64,000 bases of DNA, taken from positions 4,435,041 through 4,499,040 of the forward strand of contig JABACO010000005.1 in assembly GCA_013339895.1 (NCBI GenBank), in the 5' to 3' direction. The notes below the pieces were generated by a model, which made no database searches, was not told the origin of the DNA, and saw only the letters and a program-made list of their open reading frames with translations. This stretch comes from Ephydatia muelleri. Its lineage: Eukaryota; Porifera; Demospongiae; Spongillida; Spongillidae. Both the position numbers and the translations under genes were made by a program. Each line of letters starts with the position of its first letter. Position 1 is the stretch's first letter. Below are positions 10,710 to 21,989 of this stretch, one piece after another.

Positions 10710-12221
10710 AGCGCAATATTTAATTTTTGGATGCTCTATTCCGTATCTAAAACAAGTACTTACTTGAAATATTAGCTAATGAATGACACACGTGCAGTGC
10801 TGCGCTGCTTCCCGGATATTTAATTGGCCGTATTTGTCTCCTCGTTCCCTAGTTAATCAGACAGCCGGGAGGTGGTTTAAAGACAGGGGGAGCTTGGTTG
10901 GGGAGGGTGCATGCATGGTGAGGTAAGAAAGATGAGAGCCAAAAGTATAGTACAGGGTGCAATTGCTATAGTTTAGAAGAAGCAGGTCGGCTATTTTGTG
11001 ACGTAATGGGCGACTCCCCCCATATACCTCTCCATACATCTTGACCCCCCTCACATCTCCCGTTCGGAAGGTCCAACCGGCTCCAGGACACCAGTTCCCG
11101 TTAGAGCTCCCCCGTGCCACCTCAACTTCGGAGACTCGTCTCCCTGGCCCCTCGGGGAGCCTGCGAAACAAGGGTACACAGGGTGCCGTGAATCTCATTA
11201 GCTCAGGTAGCTTCTATGGGGGGAGTGGTTTCGTAGTATTTGAGATACTAGGTCACCACACCTCCCCATACATAGGTCCGTACCCCGAGAGGTCGGATGG
11301 CTCACTTTGGTGATCTCGGGTCCTCGGAGCTAGAACGTACAGGACACCAGAGTCAACGGATACGATTAGGAGAGGTTGGAAGTTGAAGGAATCGAAAAAC
11401 CCAGGGTCGTCCCGTGTTCGGGAAGGCAGATGTGACCGCTTTTACAGTATGGTCGCAAGTATGGCGTTTGCCAGGATTGGCCCTAAGGCAGCAGCTGGAA
11501 CCTTAATTGAGGTCCCACCTGCGTGTAATGTCGCCTGCCAGGCCAGACGGTTTGCGCCGGTCCTTTGTGTCTCCACGCCTCTCTTGCCCACGTATCTACT
11601 TTCTCACACCGCCTCCCTTCTCTCTGGACGGTCACGTGATGCTGCTTAATGTTAATATCGACATTAATACTTTTTTAATATTTTGTTAAGGCTGGAGCTG
11701 CGTATCGCCGACAAGGAGAAGGAATGAAAAGGCTACGACGAGTACCCGCGGGGGCTATAATTAGCTCGAATGAAGGACGCGGACGAAGGCGCAGGCCATC
11801 TCTATTCCAGCTTAATTATCTCATCGCTCAGCATATTTATATCCATTATGTTTTAAAGCAGAAATAACACAAATGCCAGGACTATCCCAAGCCTATATAT
11901 GACTTTATGACACATTAGACATTCAAACAAGCATGCACGAGACATGTACCGCATGGAGCGCGATATATTTTATGAAACAAAACAGGCGCACACAACCACT
12001 TATACGCAAACGATCCAGAAAGTAACAAGTCTCTTAAATGCTCGGAGGCTCATTTCTACAATTACAATAGTCCTGAGCTTTGAAAACACAGCGGCAGAAA
12101 AAAAGGAAGGGTTCACGAAAATAAAGAATTTATATAATCGACAAAAGTACATTATATAACGTTTTAAGGCAGACAAAATGATCAAGATATATATAAATAA
12201 ATTGCAGATGTAGGATTTCTT
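10710..12221. other. No recognisable gene
   Basis: 10980-11640 is relatively GC-rich and lacks simple repeats. It may be a promoter or a decayed element (a solo LTR is possible), but I see no paired terminus, tRNA, rRNA or protein motif. The rest is AT-rich and featureless. Confidence 0.4.
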
Positions 12222-12440
12222 AAGTACATGTATCAAAAGTAAGCAAACAAAGGATTCTGGAATTAATTTATGCAATTACGAATTTATAATCATTACACAT
12301 ACCAACATTTAGCATAAAACCCCATCTTATTCCGTGTATGCTTAAATGTAGGTATCTAATAATTATAAATTCGTAATTGCATAAATTAATTCCAGAATCC
12401 CTTGTTTGCTTACGTTTTACACAATTTGATACATGTACAT
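12222..12440. mobile_element. Palindromic MITE
   Basis: Inverted arms of about 70-75 bp (about 12222-12293 and 12357-12440) share acatgtatcaaa, gtaagcaaac and gaattaatttatgcaattac with their inverses. They flank a loop of about 65 bp. There is no coding content. Confidence 0.75.
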
Positions 12441-12578
12441 ATCTTGTTATAGTATATTGGATATGTGAGGTAAACATTTGCGTGTATATATGTATGTGTG
12501 CATGTGTGTGTGTGGTATAAGCCTCTTAATAACTGTGCATGCAATTAATTGTGTGTTTATGAAATTACTGTGACTATA

Positions 12579-12579
<1 letters not shown>

Positions 12580-12640
<61 letters not shown>
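12580..12640. repeat. (GT)n microsatellite
   Basis: Near-perfect GT run of about 29 repeats. Confidence 0.97.
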
Positions 12641-12644
<4 letters not shown>

Positions 12645-12783
12645 CGTGCACATAATTTTCAGGATTCTTTGTGCAGGATGAAGACAGATGGGCATCAGTG
12701 AGCGCATATATTGATAATGTATATACAAATAACATAACACACGTACAAATGTGCCATGCATACATTAATTAATATCATCATCA

Positions 12784-14751
12784 TCATCCACCTAGCAGCT
12801 CCTCAGCTTCATCCGATGGAGATCGTGGTTGACCTAAAACGTCCACGTGGATGTCATGCAGAGGAGTACGGAGCGTGTACACGCAACTTGAAGTGTTGTA
12901 TGTCATGTCAACCGGGTACACCAGTGAATCGAATGGCTCTATCCACGTGCCACCACCAATCCTTAACCTGTAGGTCTTTGAACGACCGGCTGTGCTAGAC
13001 GATGACTGTTGTACGAGGTGGCCCAGCAGTACTTCCCGCTTATCTGGATGCACTCTGAGTACCTTACCAAAGTGGACGAAAGGCTTCCTCAAAGTGGACG
13101 AATCGTCCACAGCCCCGACAATGTCTCCCATTTCTGGGGCTACATTGTCGTCGTCGTCGTCGTCTGCTCGACGGCACCTCTTCGAGGAGGTCGTCGTAGC
13201 AACAGGAGCAGGAGCAGCAGCGGTGGTCACGTCCAAGGCAGTGGCCACACGCTCAGATGTGAGTGCCACTGCACGTGTGACCTTGTCGGCTGAACTGCGA
13301 CGGTCGTATGTCCTACTTTGCTCACGGGAAGAGTGCCTCATTGCAAATGCCACTTCGGCTAGCAAGTCATCCGACGGACGATTGCGAGATGTTAAAAGGT
13401 CCGTCACAAATGAGGAACGCAGAGCGTTGCTGGATATCGCAACATTGGCCAGCTGCTTAAAAATGGATTGGATGTACTTTGTCCACGAATCAGACGTTCC
13501 AAACGGCTCTCCACGACTGTTCTGCATGAAGAGACTCATGCATCATTATTGTTATTATTTATATGTACAGCATGCATGCATGCAGGTTCAGGTTACCAGA
13601 AACAGCCAGTCGGTTGTGTCTGGACGGGCGTTGCCTCTCAGTAAGACGTCTCTGTCCCGACATACAAAATCCACCAGTTGATCCAGTACAACTTTGGTAG
13701 AGTCGGCTGTATCCTGTTGGGACCAGTCTTTCGTGATGTTTTGTGCGCACCGAGATACAAGAGCGCCCTCAAATGGTCGTTTTGAACGACCAACCAATTG
13801 GAGGCTGCATTTGCAACCGGATCCCATGTTGCAAGATTTTGGCGACTAAACGTTACCCTTAGTTCGCGGTACTATTTGGACCTGGCGGGAGGTATCGAAC
13901 AGTACCAGGAGGAGCACAGTGTATTTCTGGCTCTCCTGCGCCCTGGTCAGTTCACAAGGTCCGCTTGACTCGTACAGTTCGCGCTGCTGTTTCAAAACTT
14001 CCAACACTGCGTCCCACGCTAGCCATTTGCCCTCAGCTTCTAACCGCTGCCAAGATCGATCTTTGCATTCATAGGCCTTCTGGTATGTGCGACACCACTG
14101 CTGGACTGTTTTAATCGTATCAGAGTCCGATTTGAGATATCTCATTGCCCTCAAGAACGAAAGGCAGTACGCAAACTGATCTTGATTTCCTGAAGAAGAT
14201 TGGCGTTCATTCTGCATGTGCAAAGCATATATATATATATATATATGCGTGCAAAGATGTATATGTATTATTATACAACGTACCTCCAGGTAGTGGAAAA
14301 ATCTCTTAACCAACTCAAGGTCGGACACTAATCTGAGCTCAGGATTAGAAGCACCGGCGTGCAGTTTTGCAAATCCGAGAAACGCTGCATGAGAAAGCTG
14401 ATTACAAATTTCTGCATGCATATTATCTATGCGTGCACGTACTCAAAATCGGCGCTCGGTGTAGCGACAGTACTCTCGGCCAAATGCTCGCCTCTGCGCG
14501 ATGTGGATAGAGGTTCCTCGAAATATTTTTTCATCGCTGATAACTAGCTGGGCTGTTAAAGATGGAAACAGGCTCGCGTCGAAAAGGAGGACTTCTCTTT
14601 TCCGACTCATGCATGTTGCAGCAGGAGTGTCTGAATTCGCCGGCTGCAGCAGTCGGCTTTCTGCCGCTTGAGGCGCGACTTCAGTTATTATTGTCACAGC
14701 TTGCGGTTCAGCCGCATCTCCAACTGAAGGATTATCTGTGGATTGCTGCAT
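12784..14751 (-). CDS. Crypton-type tyrosine recombinase, intron-containing
   Basis: A minus-strand gene model with GT-AG exons at about 14284-14411, 13857-14211, 13597-13804 and 12784-13521, plus a likely 5' exon within 14443-14751 whose junction I cannot resolve. Introns are 50-75 nt. Exon 3 ends LLLVLFDTSRQVQIVPRTKG, the Crypton segment carrying the first catalytic Arg. The next exon has HKTSRKTGPNRI, then one 1-nt frame change near 13690 before LDQLVDFVCRDRD. The last exon reads SSFVTDLL, then MRHSSREQSRTYDRR, containing the catalytic His and the Tyr nucleophile. An Asp-rich linker and a Crypton-like C-terminal region follow. Crypton enzymes cut and rejoin DNA to move a circular element. 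The frame break may be decay or a consensus error. Family assignment is by motif only. Confidence 0.7.
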
Positions 14752-14809
14752 TCAGGGACCGGTGACAGCTATCGCTTCTCGAAACGCCAAAATGCGTGTG
14801 GCATCACGC

Positions 14810-14822
14810 GGCCTTATATAAG
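14810..14822 (-). promoter_or_regulatory. Candidate TATA box upstream of the Crypton gene
   Basis: The minus strand carries ccttatataagg about 60 bp upstream of the ATG at 14751. This placement suits a core promoter with a short 5' UTR. It is a sequence match only. Confidence 0.4.
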
Positions 14823-14890
14823 GTTTGCAAGTTGCTCCATGGCAGCGCGCCAGCCGTAATTATTAACACGGAATAGACGCAAAAGTTTCA

Positions 14891-14914
14891 CCCTAACCCT
14901 AACCCTAACCCTAA
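14891..14914. repeat. Interstitial telomeric repeat (CCCTAA)4
   Basis: Four perfect copies of ccctaa, the metazoan telomere motif, lie internally about 140 bp upstream of the Crypton start. Too short to be a chromosome end. Confidence 0.9.
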
Positions 14915-14919
14915 TGCGC

Positions 14920-16278
14920 AAACATGAGTAAACTGAGCCTTTACCATATTTACACCGTCATGTAAACATCAGATTTGCTTCATCGTAAATGTAAGTAAAT
15001 GTAAGTAAACGTGACCTTTACATCATGTTTAAATCGTGTTTACCGTATGCGCAAATACATTTTTTTACGCAGTGCATGATTGTTAACAGCCACTTTTTCC
15101 AAAGCAATTCTTATCTTCACGATGTCACCTTCGTTTGAGGTGTCTACAGCAATGCACCTCACGGCGCAACAGTGTACCGTATGCAGCCTTGTATATTGCA
15201 CCCATACTAATCGATACTTGTCTGCACTTGACACGTGGGCAGTTTTTCATACGTCACGAATGCGGCGCCATGTATACGTCTCAGAACGAACACTTCACTT
15301 ATACGTATGATATCGTGGTCTGCATATGGATTCGGTATATTCGTCATTACCTACTTCAGATGAACGCGCGTGCAGACTCTGTACACGTCATGTATTCGAA
15401 TCGTTTCAAATCCATTTTCTGTTCTGCATACTTGAAGGCTAGAACCCTGAACCACGCCAGCAATAATTCAGAATTTAACGGCAAACTTTAATCAAATTAC
15501 AGCTGAAATACACAACTTGGTCAAAAAATAAACAGGTATAGTTCCAAGCTGGCGATCAAAGTCTCCATAACATCCTGCTGATGTAGTTAGAAGGGCACTC
15601 TCCGCCTAGCAGAGGCCTCTTGGAAGGCGAGCACGAGCCTCTACTACTCTCGCTGCACTCGTCCACGGTTTCCTTACAAGCACACGCTAAAATATTACAG
15701 AGGTTATGCACCAAGAACTCAGCATTTACTTACTCTCTGACCGCGGTGGTAGGCTAGCTTATGCTTTACAATGCTATCGTCGTCATCCCCTTGGTTGGCC
15801 ATGCAGCGAAACGTTTTCATCTGGCCGTAGTACACCCTGGCGTCGGCTCAAGAGCTGTGGTCAGAAAGGAAAGTCATAGCATGCCTACTCTGTACCTGCA
15901 TTTCTTCTTTTGCCGGGGTTGGTCACTTCCACCATTTCAGTCTCGATGTACTCGCTTAAACACCTCCTGACCCTGAAGTTATTGACACGCGCACATAATC
16001 CACATGCACATATACAACGTACTATGCTCTTCGCGTAATGGCGTTCTATTGGTCGGCACTGTGCTGAAGAGAACAAACATGACGTAAGCATGTAAACCTT
16101 TGTGACAACTTGAAACGCCGCCTAACTGCCTCTACTGAATCACACACTTGTCCTGGTTTGACATAAGCAACACCTACAGTGTAAACACGCACAACTTACC
16201 AGGCCTAGACTGCTTAAGTCCGTTTGGTATGCCTTTATAACCTTTGCCTGTCACCCGCGTTGTCCGAAACTCTTTATC
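14920..16278. other. No recognisable gene
   Basis: Unique sequence of mixed composition with short frames and no domain similarity that I can see. No notable repeat. Confidence 0.4.
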
Positions 16279-16614
16279 TTGCACAGTTGCACCTCACTGA
16301 TTCGTCAGCTATATAGTGATCAAAATCAACAATCCAATTTCTCTTACATTGGGAACGGCTCCATTAGTACTGTCTCCACAGATAGCCCAGTAGTCCAACT
16401 TTCCTTTCCTCCTATTTCGTTGGGAACTCAACCAAGTTGCCTATTTTTGTTTCCTTTGCTCGATCGTGCGTCGTCACCTCCACTAATGACCAAACGTGCA
16501 AAGCTTAAAACCGAGCATGCGCAGATAATGATATCAAAATTAATTACTCAAATAGGCCTACGGCTACACCCGCTAGAAATAGTCACAGATGTAGGTATCA
16601 GAAGTTTACAATGA
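16279..16614 (+). pseudogene. hAT transposase fragment (ZBED-like)
   Basis: The last 40 or so residues of this frame (ISKLITQIGLRLHPLEIVTD, then VGIRSLQ) match the conserved segment of ZBED/hAT transposases, where a short helix precedes the P-x-S-x-V-E-D-x-G-F-R-x-L motif. A stop follows immediately. No BED finger, RNase H-like core or dimerisation domain is present. It would be a 5'-proximal remnant. The match is short, hence the moderate confidence. Confidence 0.4.
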
Positions 16615-17007
16615 TTATAGGGATCCAATAACTTACCTGTGAGTACGCGACTCGATCGGTCGAGGTAATGATGTAGCCACACTCATATGAATGCGTTTTC
16701 ATGGGTGTGGTTAAAACGGCCTATATTCCTATTTATTGCGCACTATCGTAATTTACGGGCTAAACTGCTGCTCGCGATATGGGTGCGATACGCACCCGAT
16801 ACTTAGCCCCAACAATACCCATCTGCACACTGCACTGGACATTGACATATCTAGGTACGAGTATGTATTTTGGTCCGCACACGTGCATGTCTGGATATGT
16901 ATCTGCATACCATGGCGTGGGCAAACTCTGCATATTACTGCATACGATACTATGTCACGCAGTGATCAGTACTGCTTCTTTATGGTACTGATAACTTTCA
17001 TGAATAA

Positions 17008-17600
17008 CTAGAACACCATCTTTACCTTTGGCTCGCTTAAAATGTTGGAATGGTTTGTTGTTATTAGCTTCCCAAAGATACCTCCTCCATGTGAATTGTA
17101 TACCACGGGGCAATTTCGCAAAAAGAACACAATATCCTCCATTTTGCGAGGGTGACCATATACCAGCCAATGATACTCCTCAAGCCATTGCTTTCTGAAA
17201 AAAGCTTGACAAACTTTTCCATTCTTTTCAAATCTATGGGCTGGTCCTGGTTGCATGTGGTCAGAGGGCAAGGTTACGTGCTTCGTCAAAAGATCAAGAA
17301 GAACATTGCTAGGAAGAATTGTCCCGACTTTCACAAGCCCCACATCGTTTTCAGGCAATATCATTGGTGAAGAACATCCCGCAAAGGTGCTACTCCCTAT
17401 CTGCTTCAAAGACGCAAAGGTCAAATTCGTCGGAAGAATTGTTGTTTGACACACTGAAACTGACCACTGCTTTTGGACAGGGCGTGATTTCTACCTCAGC
17501 GTCATGATTCACTTCGAGTGGGGTATTATCATCATCAGAGCTAAAATGATAGCAACTTTTCTTGGCCCAACTGAAAGAGCTGTTTATGAAGTTTGGTATT

Positions 17601-17631
<31 letters not shown>

Positions 17632-17704
17632 GGGGGGGTAACAGTTCATGTGAAATGACCCCCCTAGCTTGCATAAATATGTTGTGCTTACCACCACCAT
17701 GCAA
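17008..17704 (-). pseudogene. hAT (ZMYM1/DUF4371-type) N-terminal fragment
   Basis: The minus-strand frame 17454-17008 contains CQAFFRKQWLEEYHWLVYG, the TTF-type zinc-finger signature that opens ZMYM1-like hAT transposases (compare the fuller copy at 47.7-49.1 kb). The second zinc-binding half is not conserved (FFLRNC). The overlapping frame 17704-17390 gives an acidic Ser-rich leader (SSDDDNTPLEVN). The poly-G tract at 17611-17638 interrupts the leader, as in the 49.2-kb copy. No downstream DUF4371 or catalytic core was found, so this is a remnant. Confidence 0.45.
17599..17638. repeat. T12 followed by G28
   Basis: A homopolymer pair, T (17599-17610) then G (17611-17638), one of about ten long G/C runs in the window. 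Confidence 0.97.
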
Positions 17705-17955
17705 TTTATTAACATTTGAAATTTAGAAAATTTGATTGAATGAAGACGGAATTCCCGAGCGAGATGACTCGTGACGACAAAATAGACAATAACTAGTTAC
17801 AAAAACTTAATGGTTACAATAACACAACACACACACAAACATACACACACTTACACGGGCACAAACTATCTATTTACAACAACAATAATAGAATGTTCAC
17901 GCAATCATTTGAAAACATGTTCAACAGTACAATACAAATACTTAAAGCAGTTTCA

Positions 17956-19416
17956 TTAGGGTAATGAAGGTATATATAGTACCCTAACATTGGATCTGAA
18001 ATCCTTTGTTCCATCTATAGAATAACGGAAACGTTCTTTCTTGTTTTCAGGAATAATAAAGCAAATATCCACCGTTGTGAAATTATGTCCTCCTTTTTTC
18101 AGATTAGACAACAATACATTAAAATATAGAAACTTCAACTTGTGGCTATCTCCTCGCGTTACTTGAACAATTCGAACCAAACTGGATGTTTTATCAATGA
18201 AAACTGCATCGTAACCTCCTTGATTCCATTTTAAGGGTTTCAACCATAATTTATCATGTTGTGGTGGTATAGCCACTGCTAAGGGATCAAAACGCTCCAC
18301 TGGACAATGTGGCCAAATCTCTTCTTTTTCACATTTACCAGTCACCTTTAACGTTAAACCACCTGTCTTAATAGACGCAAAAAAAAAAATTTCTACCAGC
18401 CATCCCTTTAAGGATGGATTATTAGGATCAAGAAATTCAATTAACTTTGAAACATAACCTGGACCAGCTTTTTCAGCTAGTGCTGTAGCTACATATTCAC
18501 TGCAAAAGGTTGTACCCCGCATTCCATCATATCGTTCGTAAGAACTATAAAGACGATTAATAAACCCTTTAGACGTTTCTCCTGCATGGTTATTAAGATA
18601 AGTGCTTACATCACTTACATCAGAGATAGCACTATGTAGATCATCAAGAACTTGTTGATGGAAATACATGAACATGTATCGACAACTCCCTCCAGCAAAA
18701 AAATACTTCGAACTTAGTAGATCATATTTATTTGTTGCTTTGTAAAGATTGGAATCCAAACAATTTTTTACATTGTCCCACAACGTGGTATTTGCAACAG
18801 CTGATACGTATTCATCAAAAGTCCAAGAACAAACATGACATGTCTCGACTTTATTAATTAAATCTTCGTGCACTTTTTTTTTGTAACGAAATGCCATGGA
18901 TGCCACAAAAACCAATCTTCTGTTGTCTCTATCAGATGCAACCCAATAATTACACCTATGCAATAAATCTGTGAACACGGAGTCTGTGTCTGTTATGCCA
19001 TCGACAAATATAATACGCTGTTCTTTCCCAACTTCATTTTTAAACCAAGCTGAACTATCTTGTAGTTGGAGCGTTGTACACGTTTTACAACCGTCTTTGA
19101 AGTGTACCATCTGTATATAACCTAATTTAGTACAATGCATCCAGGTGACCAACCACGATGATTGATAACATTCAGTTCCAATAGCAAAAGCAAATGATGA
19201 CATTGATTTGCCTGTACCAGGAGGTCCTAATATCCAACCAATCATCTTGTCGTGCATCACCTTGTCTTTAAGAAAATCGAACTGTTTTTTCACAGCATTA
19301 CGGCGATACAAAATTATATCTTTGTCCTCTTGATATAATCCACTATTCTGCATATAAGTCCATGGAATAGTAATGAACTCGTCGTTCCCATAATTGATAG
19401 CAGGAAAATTGGTCAC
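17956..19416 (-). CDS. Crinkler/RHS-type protein: P-loop NTPase + nuclease domain
   Basis: An uninterrupted minus-strand frame of about 486 aa. A Walker A motif, GPPGTGKS, lies at residues 64-71, and a Walker B-like IIFVDG at about 134-139. The middle is an ATPase/helical module. The C-terminus (from about residue 400) has GGYDAVFIDK, then VQVTRGDSHKLKF, matching the D...(E/Q)-x-(K/T)...H pattern of the restriction-endonuclease-like domain in Crinkler and RHS proteins. That family is known as effectors in oomycetes and fungi and as retrotransposon hot-spot proteins in trypanosomes, with scattered animal members. The first in-frame ATG is at 19353. The frame stays open to a probable acceptor (ctccag) just before 19415, so an N-terminal exon, where the header domain normally sits, may lie further right but was not found. 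Expression and function here are unknown. Confidence 0.65.
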   Translation of the reverse strand: MTNFPAINYGNDEFITIPWTYMQNSGLYQEDKDIILYRRNAVKKQFDFLKDKVMHDKMIGWILGPPGTGKSMSSFAFAIGTECYQSSWLVTWMHCTKLGYIQMVHFKDGCKTCTTLQLQDSSAWFKNEVGKEQRIIFVDGITDTDSVFTDLLHRCNYWVASDRDNRRLVFVASMAFRYKKKVHEDLINKVETCHVCSWTFDEYVSAVANTTLWDNVKNCLDSNLYKATNKYDLLSSKYFFAGGSCRYMFMYFHQQVLDDLHSAISDVSDVSTYLNNHAGETSKGFINRLYSSYERYDGMRGTTFCSEYVATALAEKAGPGYVSKLIEFLDPNNPSLKGWLVEIFFFASIKTGGLTLKVTGKCEKEEIWPHCPVERFDPLAVAIPPQHDKLWLKPLKWNQGGYDAVFIDKTSSLVRIVQVTRGDSHKLKFLYFNVLLSNLKKGGHNFTTVDICFIIPENKKERFRYSIDGTKDFRSNVRVLYIPSLP

Positions 19417-19989
19417 TGGAGGATGAAATATTGAAAGCTCCCTTGAGATTATTACATATGTATATTATAAATAAAAAAATGCTCTGTGCTTGAATCATCG
19501 TAGCAATATAGAAAAGGTGAACACTGTGCAGCACATGATGCCACACCCTCTCTCTATGGAAAATCTAACATTGTTTCCTAACTTCAAAAAAGTTAGTTGC
19601 TACAGTAAACCAAGGAAATTTAAACTAATCGTTTTGAAATAGTACTTGTGGTTTGCATTGTACATGAAAATGAAAATTCGGAAAATAAGTATTACAACAG
19701 TTATAAAATATGTAGGTAGCATGGAACTTAGTATAATACGTGTTTTAATTTAAACTAAATGGTGGCTCTATATCTATGCACTGAGGCCTTAAGGCTTGAC
19801 AACAACAGGCAACATTGTTTGGATCCAAACTGTCAGTCATAAGCCGATTTGCTCATCTATCGACATGTGTGCCTGTGCTGCACATTGTGTTACTATTTAC
19901 GTACTGTGTCCTAACCATTCCAGTATTATTCGCCAACAAACATTTTGCGGTTCTCAGGGGTTATTGATAATCAACTTTTTAATTTGTAA

Positions 19990-20945
19990 AAAGGTGAAGT
20001 TTAACCTTTAATCTATTTTATCCTTAATTCAGGATGGAAATCCTGAATTAAGGATGACTTTACGCCGCTCGTATCGACATCAATTCGAACGGTATTGATG
20101 ATTTTTTTTTTTGCTATTTAGCTTCTGTAGGCTTTCATCTAAACAGCGCTATCCAGTTTAGTCGTTCAAATTTAGAAAAAACAATGTATAGGCTTAGTTT
20201 CCTTTTTCGTTCGCAAATACCATCAAAGTCAGGTATAAAGTTGAGGAAAGAGCAGGAAGCTTACTTTCAAGATTGAAACTGTTACAAAGATCTGTAAGGA
20301 GAGCCATATAAGCAAATTCAAGAATATGGGACACAGGAGATACGAGCATCGAATGAACCTCAAGACGGACTAAGCGAAGCGAGTCAGAGCGGGTGGTACG
20401 ATGGTTAGCCTCTGCAAAATAACAATAAAACAGCATTTCTGTCGTTGAGAGCAATGCAGAAATGCCTGGCATTGGTAGAAATGCTGTCACCAGTACTGTT
20501 GGGACATAAAAAGAAGGGGCGGATGCTCGGACAGTGATAATAAATTACACTTTTCTATTATTTTGAGTACCATACAACTTCTAACAAGAGTCTGGAGGTT
20601 GCTACCACCAATAAGTAGTGAAAAGGAGTAAAATTGATATGTTCAATGCTCTTTGTAAGCATTCCAAACTATAAATTGCTAATCATTTAATTTATGCAAA
20701 GCGAGAGCAACGCAACGTGCTTATGCATCCTTGAAGTTTGGGCAGCTTTCTAGATGATAAAAATTATTCCATGCTATAGAATATGCGCACCATTGTTGAA
20801 ACAAACAGCTTCTATGTTTTAATGATTTTAATTTTCGCTGCAATGGTTGTTATAACGGAAGAACTCACTATCCTGAATTCAGGATTTTACCGATCCTGAA
20901 TTCAGGATCGTTTCACGCAGATTAAAGATTAAGTTTTCACTTCAT
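19990..20945. mobile_element. Possible non-autonomous element with complex inverted ends
   Basis: The left end has gtgaagtttaacctttaatct, followed by a palindrome built on ccttaattcaggat (20021-20055). The right end, inverted, has gtgaaaacttaatctttaatct with two atcctgaattcaggat palindromes (20874-20910). The interior has no transposase. A 99-residue minus frame at 20194-20490 resembles nothing known to me. Confidence 0.45.
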
Positions 20946-21267
20946 GTGATAAATAAAAAATATAATTATCAACCTCTTAACAAAGTAACTGTGCAAATTG
21001 GTATATGAGCCCATTTTTGTTTAACCCTTTCCTATTCCACCAAAATGCTATATTGTACATGGATTCTAGGTATCATGGCCTATGATTTGATACCAAACAT
21101 GTAACTGTGCTCATAGTGTGATCAAGTTATAGCATAGCAAAGTTGAGATTATAAGCAAACTAATCAATTATTCATCGTTGCGTATCGCGTAAACCATTAA
21201 GGTTATTAACATAAATAATGGATAAGTGTCAACAATATTGAATACCAACATGTATTGTAAAGTTTGA

Positions 21268-21665
21268 ACGAAATTTGAAAGATGAGGTGCAATTGCCTAC
21301 CTGAATAGATATGTAATCACCCTAAGGTAAAGTAAGGTAAGGTAAGGATAAGGGTAAGGGTTAAGAACGAATTTGAAAGATGAGGTGCAATTGCCTACCT
21401 GAATAGATATGTAATCACCCTAAGGTAAGGTCAGGGTAAGGGTAAGGGTAAGGGTAAGGGTAAGAACGAAATTTGAAAGATGAGGTGGCAATTGCCTACC
21501 TGAATAGATATGTAATCACCCTAAGGTAAGGTAAGGGTAAGGTAAGGGTAAGGGTAAGGGTAAGGGTAAGGGTAAGGGTAAGGGTAAGGGTAAGGGTAAG
21601 GGTAAGGGTAAGGGTAAGGTAAGGTAAGGTAAGATAAGGTACGGGTAAGGTAAGGTAAGGTACGG
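21268..21665. repeat. (GGGTAA)n with an interspersed 67-bp unit
   Basis: The hexamer gggtaa and the shorter ggtaa expand in blocks, especially 21530-21620. Three copies of a unit containing gatgaggtgcaattgcctac (21268, 21366 and 21471 regions) alternate with the blocks. The hexamer is not the telomeric ggttag. Confidence 0.9.
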
Positions 21666-21668
21666 AAA

Positions 21669-21788
21669 GGACCACACTGGATGATGACCACAAATAGTAT
21701 GGTCTATAATTCCCTTACGGTGGTCTTTAGGAACAAAATGTCAAATGTCAGACCAAAGAAGCAGTGTGTTTATCATCCAGTGTGGTCG
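21669..21788. mobile_element. Small TIR element
   Basis: Perfect inverted ends gaccacactggatgat (21669-21684) and its inverse (21773-21788) bound a 120-bp non-coding segment. Confidence 0.6.
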
Positions 21789-21889
21789 GATATAATTTGA
21801 CGTAATTATGTATTGTGCCAGTGCAGGTATAAAATATATACAATACAGGTGAATATGTACAGTTTTCAAAAGCACAGATAAGTAACGTA

Positions 21890-21985
21890 CCCAGACCCAA
21901 ATGTAGTCTTGTACCCAGACTCACGCTTACGTAAGCATTATCGCTTGCAATATAATACTACGTAAGGGGGTCTGGGCTATAGATC
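21890..21985. mobile_element. MITE remnant, cgtacccagaccc family
   Basis: Contains two copies of gtacccagac and an inverted ggtctggg end, with a ttacgtaa core. It shares its terminus with the elements at 2829 and 6449. Confidence 0.55.
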
Positions 21986-21989
21986 ACAA

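Noticed and set aside
10857..11649. rRNA or tRNA gene in the GC-rich stretch
   Set aside because: No conserved rRNA core and no tRNA A/B box with cloverleaf could be found.
12992..13681. 229-aa + strand ORF
   Set aside because: Antisense to the Crypton recombinase exons, where the minus strand has the recognisable motifs and splice sites.
21530..21640. GGGTAA array as telomeric repeat
   Set aside because: The animal telomere motif is TTAGGG (GGGTTA); GGGTAA is a different hexamer. Only 14891-14914 is truly telomere-like.
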